From the NCBI GenBank assembly GCA_013399695.1, contig VXAU01000197.1, positions 3,808,557 to 3,872,556 of the forward strand: a stretch of DNA of 64,000 bases, read 5' to 3'. How positions within the stretch are numbered: position 1 is the stretch's first letter; each line of letters begins with the position of its first letter. The notes under the pieces are model-generated. The model was not told the origin of the DNA, did not search any database, and saw only the letters and a list, made by a program, of their open reading frames with translations. Source of the DNA: Formicarius rufipectus. Lineage: Eukaryota > Chordata > Aves > Passeriformes > Formicariidae. The position numbers and the translations under genes are program-made. Positions 13,881-27,800 of this stretch are shown one piece after another.

Positions 13881-15778
13881 CTTGGATAGCAGACTTATAA
13901 AAAAACAAATATAGAGATATACTGGATATTGTTTTCTGGCAAGCCTGATAGTCCTGCACTTAAGTATTGGTTTTCACTGTATCTTCTCCTTAGATGAGTT
14001 AACTTTGCTTTTATAGTCTATCAGGAGGCACTGTATTTAGCTCCCCCTGTTCAAGGTTCACTGACCTATAATCCCACTGAAATGGAGTGGAAAGCCCTTG
14101 AAAATTTCACTGCATTTGCACTCAAGTGACATATGGCCATGGTGTTAATTAAAAAAAAAAGGAAAAGAAAAAAAAGTGATGGTCCTGTAGTCTCCATGGA
14201 GACCAAGCAGGCAAAACAGGGTGGGAGTATAAAATATTTTCAATTTTAGGTTGAAAGGCAGAGATCAAAAGTTGTTCTGGTTAAAATGCTGTGTGGATGT
14301 CAACATGGCAAGTTGAATGATTTGGCATTTCCCCCAAATACTTTGCAAAGTGTTTTGAATATGAGATTAAAAGGTTTCCTGTAGTTTTTTTAATGGATTA
14401 CTAGAATAGAATTTGATGTGGATTGTTTGTGCCTTTGTTGAATTGCTACCAGAGTGCATGAGCCAGGAAGTATCATACCCATCCTGGCAAAAAGGAGTTC
14501 TTGTCTTACAAGCTGACTTTCAAATTCCTTTAGAGGATCATAAAAACTAAATAAAAGAAGATCCAGCAGCAGTGGAGACATTCCATATGATTAAGACGTC
14601 TGGCTGGCAAAGAACCCTGTAAAATAAGCTTTCCCAAACACTTGCCTTAGGAAGGGAAGAGTGAGTGGGGAAAACTACATGAGCAGTATTCACCCAAATG
14701 AAATAGCAAACTTGTGTTTGGTGTTAGCTGGTAAATTTGGTTCAGTGCTATCCTTCAGTCATTTGGAGAACTGGAAAGCATTGCTGATAAAGTCTTGCTG
14801 GGAGAGGGACAATCACATTACTGAGTAAATGTAAAATCAACATCAGGAATGAATTTTCTAAGTTTTTGTTCCTGGGTGAGTATAGAAATAATCTGTTGCT
14901 GATGTTCAAAAAGCATCTTTTGCATGATATTGAGCAAAAAAGCACCCTTATGTGAGTTCTCTGATTGAAAAAAATCACTAATTTGGCAGTTTTCATCCTA
15001 AATAATTGCATCCTGTAGAGTGATTCTCACATGATGTCTGGAGGTCAGAGCTGTGCCGGTGCAGTGATCCCTGTCCCTCTGAGAAGTGAACTGGTGCTTC
15101 TGTGAGCACAGAACTTCAGAAACTTGCTTTGTTATAGATTTGTTATACATTCCTGAGAACTTCCTCCTTCCAGAATTCCCAACTCCTTCCCATGTTGCCT
15201 CATTCCAAGCAAAACAAGTGGGCAACATCTCCTGCTGACTTGCCACGGCACTGCCAGGTAAATCCACTGAGAATTTGCCTCTGTAAGATGATTCCCAGGG
15301 GAAAGCAGTTTAAAAAAAGAAAACAGGACCATCTGGCTGTTCTTGGTCCTCATGATAAGGAGAGTTCATTGAGCCCGCCATAGCTGATAGTGGACAATAC
15401 TAATTTATTTCAATTTTTTACCTACATGGATCTGTTGCTGTGTGTTCTATAAACATAGCTAAATATGTCTATAGATTTAATAGACTTAAAAGGAAAAAAA
15501 AAGGCAGCTGATTGAGATGTTTGTGCAGACAAATGCTGCTGTCATTGGTGTGGCTGCTCCCTTGCTCACTTCCCAGCCCTTATTTATTGAACAAACACAG
15601 GAGGAAGTTAAGAATGAAGTCTCAGAGACTTGTCTTATGCTCTTTGGGGCTGATTGTGAGTTTACTTGAACAAGGATTTTGAGCTTGAATCTTGTTACTT
15701 TGTGATGGAGTTTTGCCAAAGGTATAACCAGAACAAGGTTTCTATATTAAAGTACTTCTTGAGTATTATTCTAAAACT

Positions 15779-15864
15779 AAAAAAAAACCAAAAAACAAAA
15801 AACCAAAACCAAACAAACAAAAAACCAACCACCAAAACAAACAACCAAAAAACCAACCAACAAA
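15779..15864. repeat. A-rich tract interrupted by C and CC (CAAA/CCAAA type)
   Basis: About 85 bases contain only A and C after the initial T, built from irregular CAAA, CCAAA, ACCAACC and CAAAA units. There is no strict period. The same composition recurs at 29195-29303 and 36003-36038, and in reverse complement at 39483-39627 and 63659-63699. Confidence 0.9.
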
Positions 15865-18800
15865 GAGCTGAACAAATACATAATTTGGGGAAGATGCAAT
15901 TCAAAAAACACACATGAAATGCAAAAATATATGGAGTTCAGTAGTGCTGTCTGCCTTGAAATTGATTTCCTCTGTCAATAAACAGCTGAACAGATGGAAA
16001 ATGTCTGAAACAAAGGGAAAACATCACCTAACAAAAATAGTTAGTGCTTGTTATCTGGAGAGAGTGTTTTAAGTAAAGAAAAATCTTAATTTAGGCAAAT
16101 AATTGAAAGATTGGCTTGCAATGTAATGAAATAAGAATTTTTTTTTCTAAAAATAGGGCTGTTGAATTTTGTTTTATAAAGTGTAGCACTCTTGAAATGA
16201 GAGGACATTTTATGCTATAGGTGCTGCCACTATCCAAAATACAGATATTTTGATAACTCTGAATATGTCTCAGCAGCCAGTGAAGCATTTTTCTCATAGT
16301 GCTCTGTGTGGAAAATTTAATCAGGTTTTATCCTGCACAGGTTTGCCTTGCCTGTTATTTTTGTTACCTGAATGACTCCCCGAGTTTAGTCATTTGCAGG
16401 AATAATTTAGTAACAAGCATTTTTGTCTGACATGGGTTCTGTTCTGTATTTCTTTGACCCTGCAATGGACTGGCATCAAGTTGTGACTCAATCTTAGGGG
16501 CCAAGATTTGCAAGCAGCACTTTTGACAGTAATGTATTTCTCAGAGGCTGAAAAACTACACCCACCTTTTAAATAGCTGCTTATTTTCACAGCATATTTA
16601 TATTGAATCTGTTCATTCTTCCCTAAATACCTTTATTAGAAATTAGACATGTAGTTAATTTAATAATCTGGTCAAATGAATTATTTCATGCCACCTATCA
16701 GTTAATAGGAATTAAGATGCTTAATTTGGAAGACTATTGTGTATGCAGGAATTTTCCATTTCAAAAAGAATAATTAGTGGTATTGTTTCTTATCTCTGGT
16801 CAGCTTTATATTCCAGAATCATTGAAGAAACAGAATAATTTCAGTGTTTACTGAATCATCTCTGTGACTGTATTAATGGCTGTTCAGTTTTGGCATGGCA
16901 CATGTAAAGCCTTTGGATCAATGGTACTGCAGTGGCTTTGATTTTTGTGATTAGCCTGACTTGAAAATGGAAACTGCCTCTAGCACACACCTGAAAAAAT
17001 GGTTGTGCCCAGCTCCTTGTGTGGCTTTAATCTTACAGCCAATTTTTACTAAACTTAATTTAAATATTAACTACTGGTGCATGTGGAGCAGATTCAAATG
17101 GAATGTGCTCTCACAGTTAAAAACCCCAAGAAAAAGTCCACTCGTTCAATTTTATTTATTTTTTTATTTCTGATTTCAGAATAGGAAAAATTATCCCCCT
17201 CCTCCCAAAACCCAACCAAACTCCTTTCTTCTGTGTAGCTCAGACGGAGCTCTTAAAAAAATACTTTGTTCTGTTCACTTGTAACATTAATTTGTTTGCC
17301 AAAGCTCTTAGTGAGTGTTTAATTTTATTTAAAGGACAGTGTGAATAGCCTCTGGTGCTTAATTTAGAATTTATATGATTTCCCACTTCCCTTAGATAAA
17401 TCCTTGTGAAGGAAACATCTTTTATATGTAAGGAAAGTTGTGATTTCCACCCCATTTATAGTCATGTTTTATTTAGAACATTCTATTTCTTCTTCTCTTG
17501 GGGCAGTATCTAAATTCCTTGTCAGGTAATTAACTATATTAGATGCATTAGATGAAAACATTTGAACATTTATTTTTTTTTGAAGTCAGAGAAACAACAT
17601 TTAATGAATTAATTCTGTGTACATATTCTCAGTGGGAGCTTTGTGCTCATTTTCTGCCTGTCCAAAATTGCAGGAGCCTTTTGCAAGGCCTTAATTGGAA
17701 ATGTGCTGCTGATGGGGGCACTCACGTGGTCACACTCTTGTGTGCCTTGGAAATCTTTAATGGCTCTGATGGTACATTCTTCATATTTTCCTCTTCCCTG
17801 TCTGGTTTAGAGAGCTTAGCACTGAATGAGCCATAAAAAATGTCAATTTGTAACAGGATATGAAGAGCATGTTGTCATTTGATGTGATGCTGCCCGTCCT
17901 TTGGGTAATAAGTTCACTCTGGGACCATCTCTTTTCTGGGGGCCACCAACAGCAGTTCCTTTGCCTTGGGGTGGGCAGAGTTGCATGGAAGGAACTGAAC
18001 TGTTTCTCTGCTGTGAGAAATTGCTAAATGCATCTCAAGCAGTGGAGCCAAGCAGTGCTTCTGAATTTGAGGGGCTTGGTAACACATTTATCCAGTTGTA
18101 GTGGAGTTCAGGGGTCTTTGTGGAGAGAGGGAAAGAGGAGGAAACAGTGGAGATGTTACTGCATTGGTTGCTTCAAACAAAGAGGATAAGATTTTCTAAG
18201 AATGGAGAGGCTTCTTTTTTTATTTCTCCTTCCCCCACTGTGCCCTCCCACTGGCTGCCTGCAATCAGGAGTAGTTCTCTTTAAAACCTAAATGCAAAGA
18301 AGTGCCCAGTGCTCTGGGGCATGCCAGGGATCCAGAAATCCACACCCCGGAGATGCTTTAGCTGTTCCCACTGCAGCCAGCAGAGGAAAGTCACCATCAC
18401 ACGAATTAAACAAAGGAAACGTGGCAGAGGAGTAACCAGCAGTGATTTGTCAACATGGAATGTGACAGGAGTGACCTCTTTCTTGGAAATGGGCATTGTT
18501 TCATTGCTCTCACCTGAACAGAAATTTGAAACTTGCTTTGACTGGTTTGTTATATTCATATTGATTTTACAGCTTTCCTTACAATTAGCAGGTAAGGTGC
18601 TTTTCTACCTCCACTCAGCATGTTATTTATCCTTCCTAGACAAGGGTTATTACATGCTGTCTCTTTTTCAGGCAAAATCCAATAAATTTTCTGATCTCTG
18701 TAAAACTGGGGCAAACGGATAGTGCAGAGGAGTCATCTGTCATGATTCCTTCTTAGTGCCTTGCAGGAAATGAGTAGCAAGGAGGAATGTACCAGGGCTG

Positions 18801-21800
18801 AAAGGTAGACTTTCCTTCTTTTAGCTCGACCTCAAAGAACCTAGTCTCAAACAGTGGAGTTCATATGAAATTCTCAACTTACTTCCCTCTGCCCAGGTTG
18901 TTTGGTTTTAAAGAAATTGAAAGCCCCACGGGCTGTGGGGCCCTTGTTCTTCTTTTTGAAATATTTTATGGTCTTTGGGTGGGAAAACATTTCACTTCAG
19001 TTAGCACTGGCACCATTTGTTTTGCTGCATGTCATTAGTATGCACATAGTCCCCTCTTGATTACTCTTGCTACAACACCAGAGGAGGTGGGAGATCAGTC
19101 AGTGTGACCAATATCCATTTGTAGGCAGTAGATAAAACTGTGGGGAAGCTGAAAAAAGGAAGAGTGAGTGCTCCTCACAGAGCATCACAGACTACTGTGA
19201 TCAGCCAAGAAGGGAGCCCTTGTTTTGCTCTACTGGAAGTTTTAAACGTGTGGATTTTGCATATTTACTGTGCTGGTATGTTCACACTTTGGCAACCTGC
19301 CTGTGCAAGGCTGATCTAGACCACACATCATATCCCTTCCTGAGTCCTTGAAGTATTTAAATTTTACCTGAAATCTTACTGGCATCAGTAAGATTTGAAC
19401 ACTCACTTGAAATTCAGCAGTGATACTTTCTTGAGCTGTTTATTGAAAAATTATCAATTGGAGGGATGAATTTAGGAGCATATTTCAAGTTAAGATGGGG
19501 ACTAAATGAGAAAAGAAATACAAAATACAAGGTATGGAATCATGGCTATGAGGACTTGATGTCAAGAGATCCCGGTGAGGATCTTTAGCTGGAGAAAGTC
19601 ATTGCACATCCATTGCAGAGTAGGTTCACTGTCATTTACAGAAAAATCTGGATAAAATACCAGGTTTGGGCTGCTGCTGAGACTGGTACCCTTTGGGCAG
19701 GCCTTTGAGCACAGTAATAATGTGGGGTCATGTAATAACCAAGATAAATATATTCCAGGGAGTAGTAATTTTGGTTGCATCAAATCTGACTTTTTCACAT
19801 TAGAAACTGAAGTGAGATCTGATTTTCAAAAGCACTTGGATACTGTTGGGGGTAGGAAGGGCTGGGGAGAGGGAGAATGAAATGTTCAGTCCAGTATCCT
19901 CAGTCAGGCACATATATTTTTGGTTTCATTAACAATCTTGACCAAAGGGAATCGAACTCTTTCTCTCTTTTCCACACTTTCTTCAGGTCCTCCTTTCACT
20001 GCTATTCAGCAGTGGTGATACAGAACAAAGGGAAGAAAGTTTTCTCCCTATTTCTTATCTAGTTCCAGAATGACCAATAGGAGATAAATCTGTCAAGTCT
20101 CAGACCAGGCTATTGTGGCAGACTTTCTCCCTGAGAAATTAATGCTTCTGGGATCACAGTAAGGAAGCAGATCAGTCAAATTCCAAGCTGTGGAGTGACA
20201 GCTTCCTCAGCTATTCCCAGAGGTGGCAGCTTGGCAGGTTACCCACAGCTGGTTTTGAATTAGTGGATGTAGGGGCTTTGAACGTGTGAACACAGGAGGG
20301 GAAGAAAAGAAATCTCGCCCACAAATACTTAAGATTTGAGCAAGAAGAGAGTTTGAATTGTCAAACTCACCAGAACTGGCTGAAGTCTTTGGCTGTAGTG
20401 GTTCTCCATCTCTGGAGATTAACATATTTTAGATTCAAACTGATAGGTAGATAATGCTGCATTCAAGGTGTGGGTGTTATTTGCAGTATTTTAATAGCAA
20501 GCTCAATAAGGTAGGCCTTTAGTTCATAAAGGAAACTTATGCCAGTCTGGTCCAACACCAGAGTGAGCTGATTAAAATTTGGCAGACCCTACTGACTTTT
20601 CTAATAAAGAAATCACTACCACAGCATTTTTTCTACTTAAAGCAACAAGAGAAGAATGGTGAAGAAATAAAACATTTAGAGAGAAAGAAGCTGTTGACAG
20701 CACCTTTTAACTTCCTACATTTAATCACTGGTGCTCAGCTTTTGCCACCACTGTAACATATATAACAGTAATACTGGTAATGTATTCATTACTTGTCATC
20801 TCCTTGAGTGCCTGGAAATTAGGAATGTGCAAAGGGTAACTTATGCATAGTGTTATAAGAGGATGGAGAGTCTATGGAGAGGGCCGTACCTCGGTCACAA
20901 TGAAATAATCCTATGGCAAATTTATTCTACAGCTTCTAATTAGCTTATTGGCTTAGATTTCCTAGTCTTACTCATGTTGCAGATTTCCCAGTGGGAGCTT
21001 TGTAACTGTGTGTGTTGCATCCTGTATAAACCACTGCTCAGTGTGTATTGTAGAAACCCTAATCCACACTGGCCCCCTAAAAGTGGTTCCCAATCCCCAA
21101 AGAGCTTCTGGAGCTCAGAAGGAGCTCAGTCAAGGGGACTGAGCAACTGGAATAGAAAGGCAAGATGTGAATGCTGGGGCTGATTTTCCAACCCAGAAAT
21201 TAAATGATATTTAATGTCCATACCTTTAGGAAAACTAGACATTGGGGATCATTTAACTAATCCTTACCACATTACAATGAAATCTAGATTATTAATTATG
21301 CAAGAATATTACATTTGCAGTGCATTTCACCTCAGGTTTTCCAAGTGTTTGTTACTGTAAGAAAATCACAAAAATTTTAACAAGAAAACATTCTTGTCCA
21401 GCATAATTTGGTTTAATACTGTCATGATGTAAAGCTGATTATTTTAGTAGTGAGAAGAGCACATCATGCACAGTAGAGGACCTGAATAAGTCTCCAGTGG
21501 GTCAGGAAATTGTCACCACATGTTGCATTTGAAAGTGTTTCTGAGTTGTGAGCAGAGGGATCTGTCTTGCACCTGGTTGAAATTTTGAGCAGTGAAAATG
21601 TTGCTATCATAGGCTTATTCAAATCTAAATAGCAAAAGTGAAGTGGAGAGAAAAAAACCCCAACAAACAGCAGCTGCAGCATGCCTGAACAGAAACTTCT
21701 GCTATTGTAATTCCATCTTCAGTAACTGTTTTTAAGCCCTGGACATTATTCAGTGTGATGGTGTCTAAAGGAACAAAGTTTCAAATTAGCTCCATGGTAG

Positions 21801-24800
21801 GAGCTGAATCAGAGTTTTATAAGGAACTCCCACACCTTTGTTTACTCCTGTGTACTTTGGGATTACCATTGCTATGTTTACTTGGCTAATGAGGACATCT
21901 TGTTATGACCACATAGATATTTAGAATCTGGGGTGGTTTTTTTTGTTTGTTTGTTTTCTTTTAGCTTATTCTTCATATTTTAAACAGATTTCTGGTTATA
22001 TTGCAAACTCATATCCTCTTTAAAGTCTCACCTTAAAAGCTCTGCAAGCTCACCATCATCTTATGCAACTTGTCCAGAGCTGTGCCTCTCCTCCTGCCCT
22101 GTGACATCCCTGTGCTTCCCTAAATGTCTGTGTGCAGTCCTGCTCTGTGCTTTTGGAGCCCCCCTGCAGGTTCCTGGGGTCAGGAGCCAGCTGGTGCTCT
22201 GTGTTTGGCACCACACCTCCTGCCATCAGGTGTCTGTATCGTGTTCTGCTTGACCTCTGCTGAAAAAAAAATGAACAATTAAATGTGTGTGTATCCAGCA
22301 GTGCAGAACTGTAACCATGTCACTGGAGCGTCCTCCTGGGAGCACATGTTGATGGGAAAAACTGTATGAGCAGCATTCATCTGATGCTTTGTGCTGCTTC
22401 TGATCTTTCTGTAGTGAGTGATAATATTTGGTGTTAAAAATAGCTTTGGCTTTATATGCATCTATCACTTTATTTATTGCTGACTGAGTCATTATCTACC
22501 TTAAAGTAAATGATAGGGAAAAGAGGACCAGATAGGTTTGTAAACCATAGCAATATTTAACTGTCCTTCCTGTCCCATGTATCCATTTTCCCTTTCCTCT
22601 GAAGCTGTACAGGAACCAAGAAAATGCAGGAAATAGTCTATCAATTCTCCAAAAGTCTGTTTCCCATATGATACTCCCTGCTTTCCAGGCAAGCCCTTGG
22701 CTGCCACTGTTGCTGCTGTATATTTATGATCAAAGAGTACTTCAATCATTTCTAGATGGCTTCATAATACATCTTGTATTGTCCAAATACTCTCTAATGC
22801 TCAAAGATTTGTGTACCTCAGATGTGTGTGCAGCAGGCACACAGGAGTAACCTTGAAAATCTTAACCATTAAAATATGTACCTTTTGGCAAATACTTATA
22901 TCAATAAAGATTAAAGAACTGGCAGACCCTATGTTTGAAGTTATCTTTGCATCCACAGGGAGACCAGTTTTCCATGGTAATGACATCTTCCTTCAGATGA
23001 ATGTCTGTACACGTGCTGTGACAGTTTATGTGAAAAAGTGATTCTTAATGTGCATGGTTTAGCACCCTCTAACACACCTCCTAGCTTGGAAATTGTGTTA
23101 TGCACAAAAAAATGCAAAAATCAAACCTAAAAATATATCCAAGTGTCAGACTAAATTAAAATTCATGCTCCATTAAGTGGGCACAGTGCAAATAAAAGAA
23201 GTCTTGGTAGAAGCAAAACTGCTGCTTCTGTTTAGCGTTTTAGCCAACTGGGGTTCTGAAGCCTCAGATCTCCTTACAAATGCCCATGGTATTGGGTTAA
23301 TGGTATTGAGCAGTATGTTTAGCTCCTGTAATATTTCAGCATGGTTTCTAGTTTGCCAGGATACCTGATTTTGCTTTTACCTCAGTCATTATGGCCTGTC
23401 TTCAAAGTGAATTTAGGCTTTATGCTTTCCCTTTATATTGGATCAACCGTCGTCTTCGTGTGAGTTAAAATAGATGCCAGATGCTGTAGCACACCTCTGA
23501 TTTGCAAACTCTTGCTCTTCTGTGATACATAAAATATCCTTTTGGTCAGGCTGTGCGTGTTGTGTCAACAGACACAGCATGTGGAGCTTCTGTGGCTGGA
23601 CAGACTCAGTGTAAACATAGAATATAAATATACATGCATGGGCTGATTTTTTTCTCTACCCTTTCATATTTGGTACTCAGCCTTGCTTTAAAGAGAGATT
23701 TCAGAGAAACAGCTTTTCTCTGTCAAATACTGAGAGCTTTGCAGGCTGGGAATCTTTGCCATGGTCCCAACAGGTTCCTGAGCCCCAGAGCAGAAGTGCT
23801 GTAGCTGAACAGTCCACATCGATGATTTTGTGCTGTTTCAGCAAGGGAGATATCAGGAGATCTGAGTACATATCTGAGCCAGGGCGATAGATTCTTTCAA
23901 AGTATAAAATCCAGCAGAGTGCTTTTTGAAATACCCAAGTTGACTTTTGACACAGAGGCATCGATTTCCTCCCTCTCCTATGAGTTCATGTTTTTACATT
24001 TCTTTGACTTCTGACATTTTGCAGATTTTTGCAAATGAATGTGATGATAGACAGGAATAAAACTTAATTGTGAGAGTCAAAGATGAACCAGAGAGGAATG
24101 CAAAGTAGGTCAGGAAAGGAAAAGGTGATTGGGAGCATTCTGGCAGTGACACAAGGGACATCTCTACCAGATAACACAGGAAAATATTTCAGTCCTGCAA
24201 AGGAATCATGAGGCATTTCCATCCCTTTCTCTATTGCTTCTTAACCTTCACAACCCTGGGCAGAAGTCCATTGGTGTCTTTCTTTAAATCCAGGACTTTA
24301 GATCCAAGCTGTAACGTGCTCCAACTGGAAAACAAGCTTCAGCACAGCTCGTGGAATAGACTTCCCACTTGGGGACTTGGTGTCCTGGTTCCTCAGGACA
24401 GCTGTAAGAGATGATGTGGGCTGGAATGCACTTCATACATTACCCCTCTGTATCTGTCTGTGCCAGTGGAGCTGTGTGGGAGTCCTCTGTGAGGGGAGCT
24501 GCAAGGAATGATCAGACAGTGGTTCTCCTTAAGAACTGACTTGGAAGATTGACTGTAAAATGTTGGAAAAGTCAGATGGAGTCTCTTCTCATTCAGCTGG
24601 GATGTTTTACCCCAGTGTGCAGAGGCCCTGGTGGGCGGGTACACTGAGCCTGGATAACCTTCCTGTGTCAGAACAGCTGTTACAGCTTATTTTATTGCCT
24701 TGGTGAATTCCAATAAGCATTGCCACTGTGCTTGCTGAAATATTGCAACTATCTGAGGCCAGGGCAAGTTTTCCATGGGAAATAATAATGTTCTCCTTCC

Positions 24801-27800
24801 TTTATTTTAATTAGCATTTCAGTGGAAGTGAGAAATTCGCTGATTTATGTAACTCTTTAAAACAGGGCAGGGCAGCAAACTTCAGGGTAATTTATTTCTT
24901 GACATATATATATAGCAGTGATTTTGAACACTTTTGCAGCAGTTTGCAATCCTTTTCTGCAGAGCAAAATATTCACCTCAGAGAGTGGAATTTCACAAAG
25001 TCACCACTGGTTCATGCATTTCATGGATATTTGCTATTCTTGCAGCCTCATCTGTGTGTTTTTACTCTCTGGCATCCTGCAGGCATGTTCATTTCTAGCT
25101 GCTGTACTGAAGTATTTATGCAGTATGTCTTTAACCAGTTTAAGGGCAACAAGGTATTTGAAATAATTGCCATTATCTAGGAACATTTTCCTGTGTGTGA
25201 GTATTTTTAATGAACAAAAAAGACAGAACTTGGTTTTTAGCAATTAATAACAACCAAATATGAATCTTGTCTAGTTTAGACCATTTCCAGATGATGGTAG
25301 TATTTTTCCCTGCAAGACTTCTTTCTAATACATAATCAATCTAAATAGAAAAGCAGAGGGATGTACTTTGTTGGGAGATTGATCTAGAAGCTGTAGAAGT
25401 CAACAACCCTGCGAACAGGTATATTCCATCTGCCAATATGATTTGTAGCAATTCTTAGAAGTTCACTATGAAACTCTGTTCATCCCCTCAAGAGCACCTG
25501 GAGAACAACCCACTGCACTCCTGCTTTGCTGTCAGACTCTGGGGTACATTGTCTTTATCTTAAAAGGCTGAAGAGCTGTCCCTCAGCACTGTTAATGCCT
25601 GTCCTTGGTGCGAGGCAGTGGGAGTTGGGTGAGGAGTTTGCTTGTCTACTTTTGTAAATACCACTTAACTCCTGCCTGCAGCTTCAGCAGCCTGAAGAAC
25701 TGTCTGTGCTAATGCAGATCTTCCATCCCACCAGTTGGGTCTTGACCTCGATAAAGGAGACACTGATATTTGAAATATGTAGGAAAAACTTGTGAAACAT
25801 ACACTTTGCCATAAATTCTTAGCTAGAAATTCAGATGTTTATGCTCAGCCATCTGCTTTGGCTCTGTCTCTACTGGTACTTCATGTTTCTTGCTGGGCTT
25901 TACTTACTCTTGTGTTTCTGTGTGTGGATGGAAACAGTTTTTATTATAAATCCTTTAAAAGTGAAGGAGCTCACAAGTGATCTTTGTTAATTGCAAAGAG
26001 GTTTGAAAGCAGACAACAGGAAGGACATGAGGATATTTTGCAAGTCATTGTGGACATGGCAGAGAGATGCTGAAGAACAACTGACAAGGGTTTATAGAAA
26101 ATATTACTTGTTCAGCACAACACTGGATTTTAAATAGCCTTGAATTGTGAATGTCAGAGGAGGATCCAGCTTCCCCCATCACTTCTGCTGTTCTCATTGC
26201 AATAAGGATTTGAGGGCCCAACTGGGATTTATAGGGATCTCTGTTTTCCATAGGCATCCACTGTGAAGGACCTCTATAGAAAACAGAGCCTACACTGGCT
26301 CAGTCTCGGATGGCATAATTGCCCCTTGAGATTAAAAGATACTTGAGTTAGTGCTGAAGGTGTTAATGCTGGGACCAGCGGCAGTGTGGCTTGTCAGTGC
26401 AATGCTAATTAGTCTTTCTAGTTTCCTGTCATGTATTTGCACTTCTGTTAAAACAGTGACTTTCCAGTACTGGGGTGTTTTTCACACCCCCCTCAGTTTC
26501 CTTATTGTCAGATTATCAGAGCACCACACACGTCAACACCTTTGTCAGGTGTGGAGTAGAAATGGAGAGATGAGGCCCACAAAGACTTCATTACTTGTCT
26601 GCTGTCACAGGAAATCTGGATTTTATTGATTTATTAGCAGAATTATGTAACGACTTAAAGCCGACTCCAGGATTGCTGATCTACAGGTCTCTAGATTTAA
26701 TGACCCTTTTAAAACACTTCTGCGTTGAATGCTGAGCCTCTAATATTAGCTTTTCAGAAATCTATATTTATTGTTCAGTTACTGCTCCATTTTCAAGGAT
26801 GAAAGTTAGTTTTGGAGTGCAAGGCAGCGTTTCACAGTACAGACAGAACTGAGATCTAAATAATATTATAATGGATTAATTTGCTGTTATTTTGCAAACA
26901 TGGACAAGAAATTAAGCAGGTGATTATAAAATGATTTGAAATGCAGCATTCTAGAAAACATATGCTTGTAATGCTATCATTATGGGAATGGAGGCTGGTT
27001 AAAGGGAAATCTTTGGGTGGCACAGAGCTGTGTGTTCCACTGGAGTGGCCAGTTTGTCTCACTCTGCCATGATCCATTAATGGGAAAACAGGAGGCATAG
27101 TTCCCTCTCGTGTACAGGTGCTGCAGGAGTTAAGAGCTATAATTTTGTGGGCTTTCCATATTCTGTTTGTGAAGTGTGATTGTGTGGTACTCAGCACATT
27201 TTCTAAAAGTTGGCTCCAGCATCCTGGCCTCTCAAGGCATCAGCTGGTAGGAGCCCTTCCTGAGGATGTCCTACTTCTATCATGATGGTGTTTTATTGCT
27301 TATGAGGATAAATTTTCTTCAGTCTACCTCTGTTTGGCCCTTATGAGTTTGGCAGATATTTCTCAGTGCATCCTTTCTCTCTCCCCTGCAATTGAGGTTT
27401 AATTGATGTGGGGCATGTTTTAATTTGCCTGTAGATTCTCATGAAGACTGTATATGTGAGACACAATTCTTTCAGTAGCACTAAGACTTCAGGTAATTCC
27501 TGATACTGATAATTTCACATTCTCACCTGGTAATGAGGGTGCAACCATGGGATCTGAATGCCTCCAAACCTGTAACATGTTCTTCTGCCCCAGGACAGGA
27601 GAAACATTATTGTGCTTGTTTTAGAGGAGAGGCTTGGCTATGTGTTTTTGGGGTAGGAAGCCCTGTAGGCTTAAGGAATTCCCACTGCTTACCCAGCTGT
27701 TTGCACCCACCCTGTGCTGGGACCAGCCTCTCTCTCCCCACTCCCATTCCATGTGCTGAGAGCCCAGTCAGTGAAGAGATCCCTGTAAAAAAACCCAAAC

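Larger units (their letters stand above)
1..15778. other. Non-coding intronic block, mostly unique AT-rich sequence
   Basis: Contains an (AT)9 microsatellite at 2123, MIR-like relics at 5281-5358 and 13735-13880, an inverted homeodomain-type repeat at 7232-7251, short poly-T runs (4550-4563, 11011-11020) and a slightly GC-richer patch at 9.50-9.78 kb. ORFs on opposite strands overlap in that patch, including one of 170 codons on the minus strand. None has family similarity, splice context or codon-use signal, so they are treated as chance ORFs. I see nothing else in this block. Confidence 0.55.

Noticed and set aside
18309..18722. 137-codon + strand ORF with a basic N-terminus and a hydrophobic stretch
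   Set aside because: It has no family match. The basic run (KQRKRGRG) and the hydrophobic segment are short and not arranged like a known protein.
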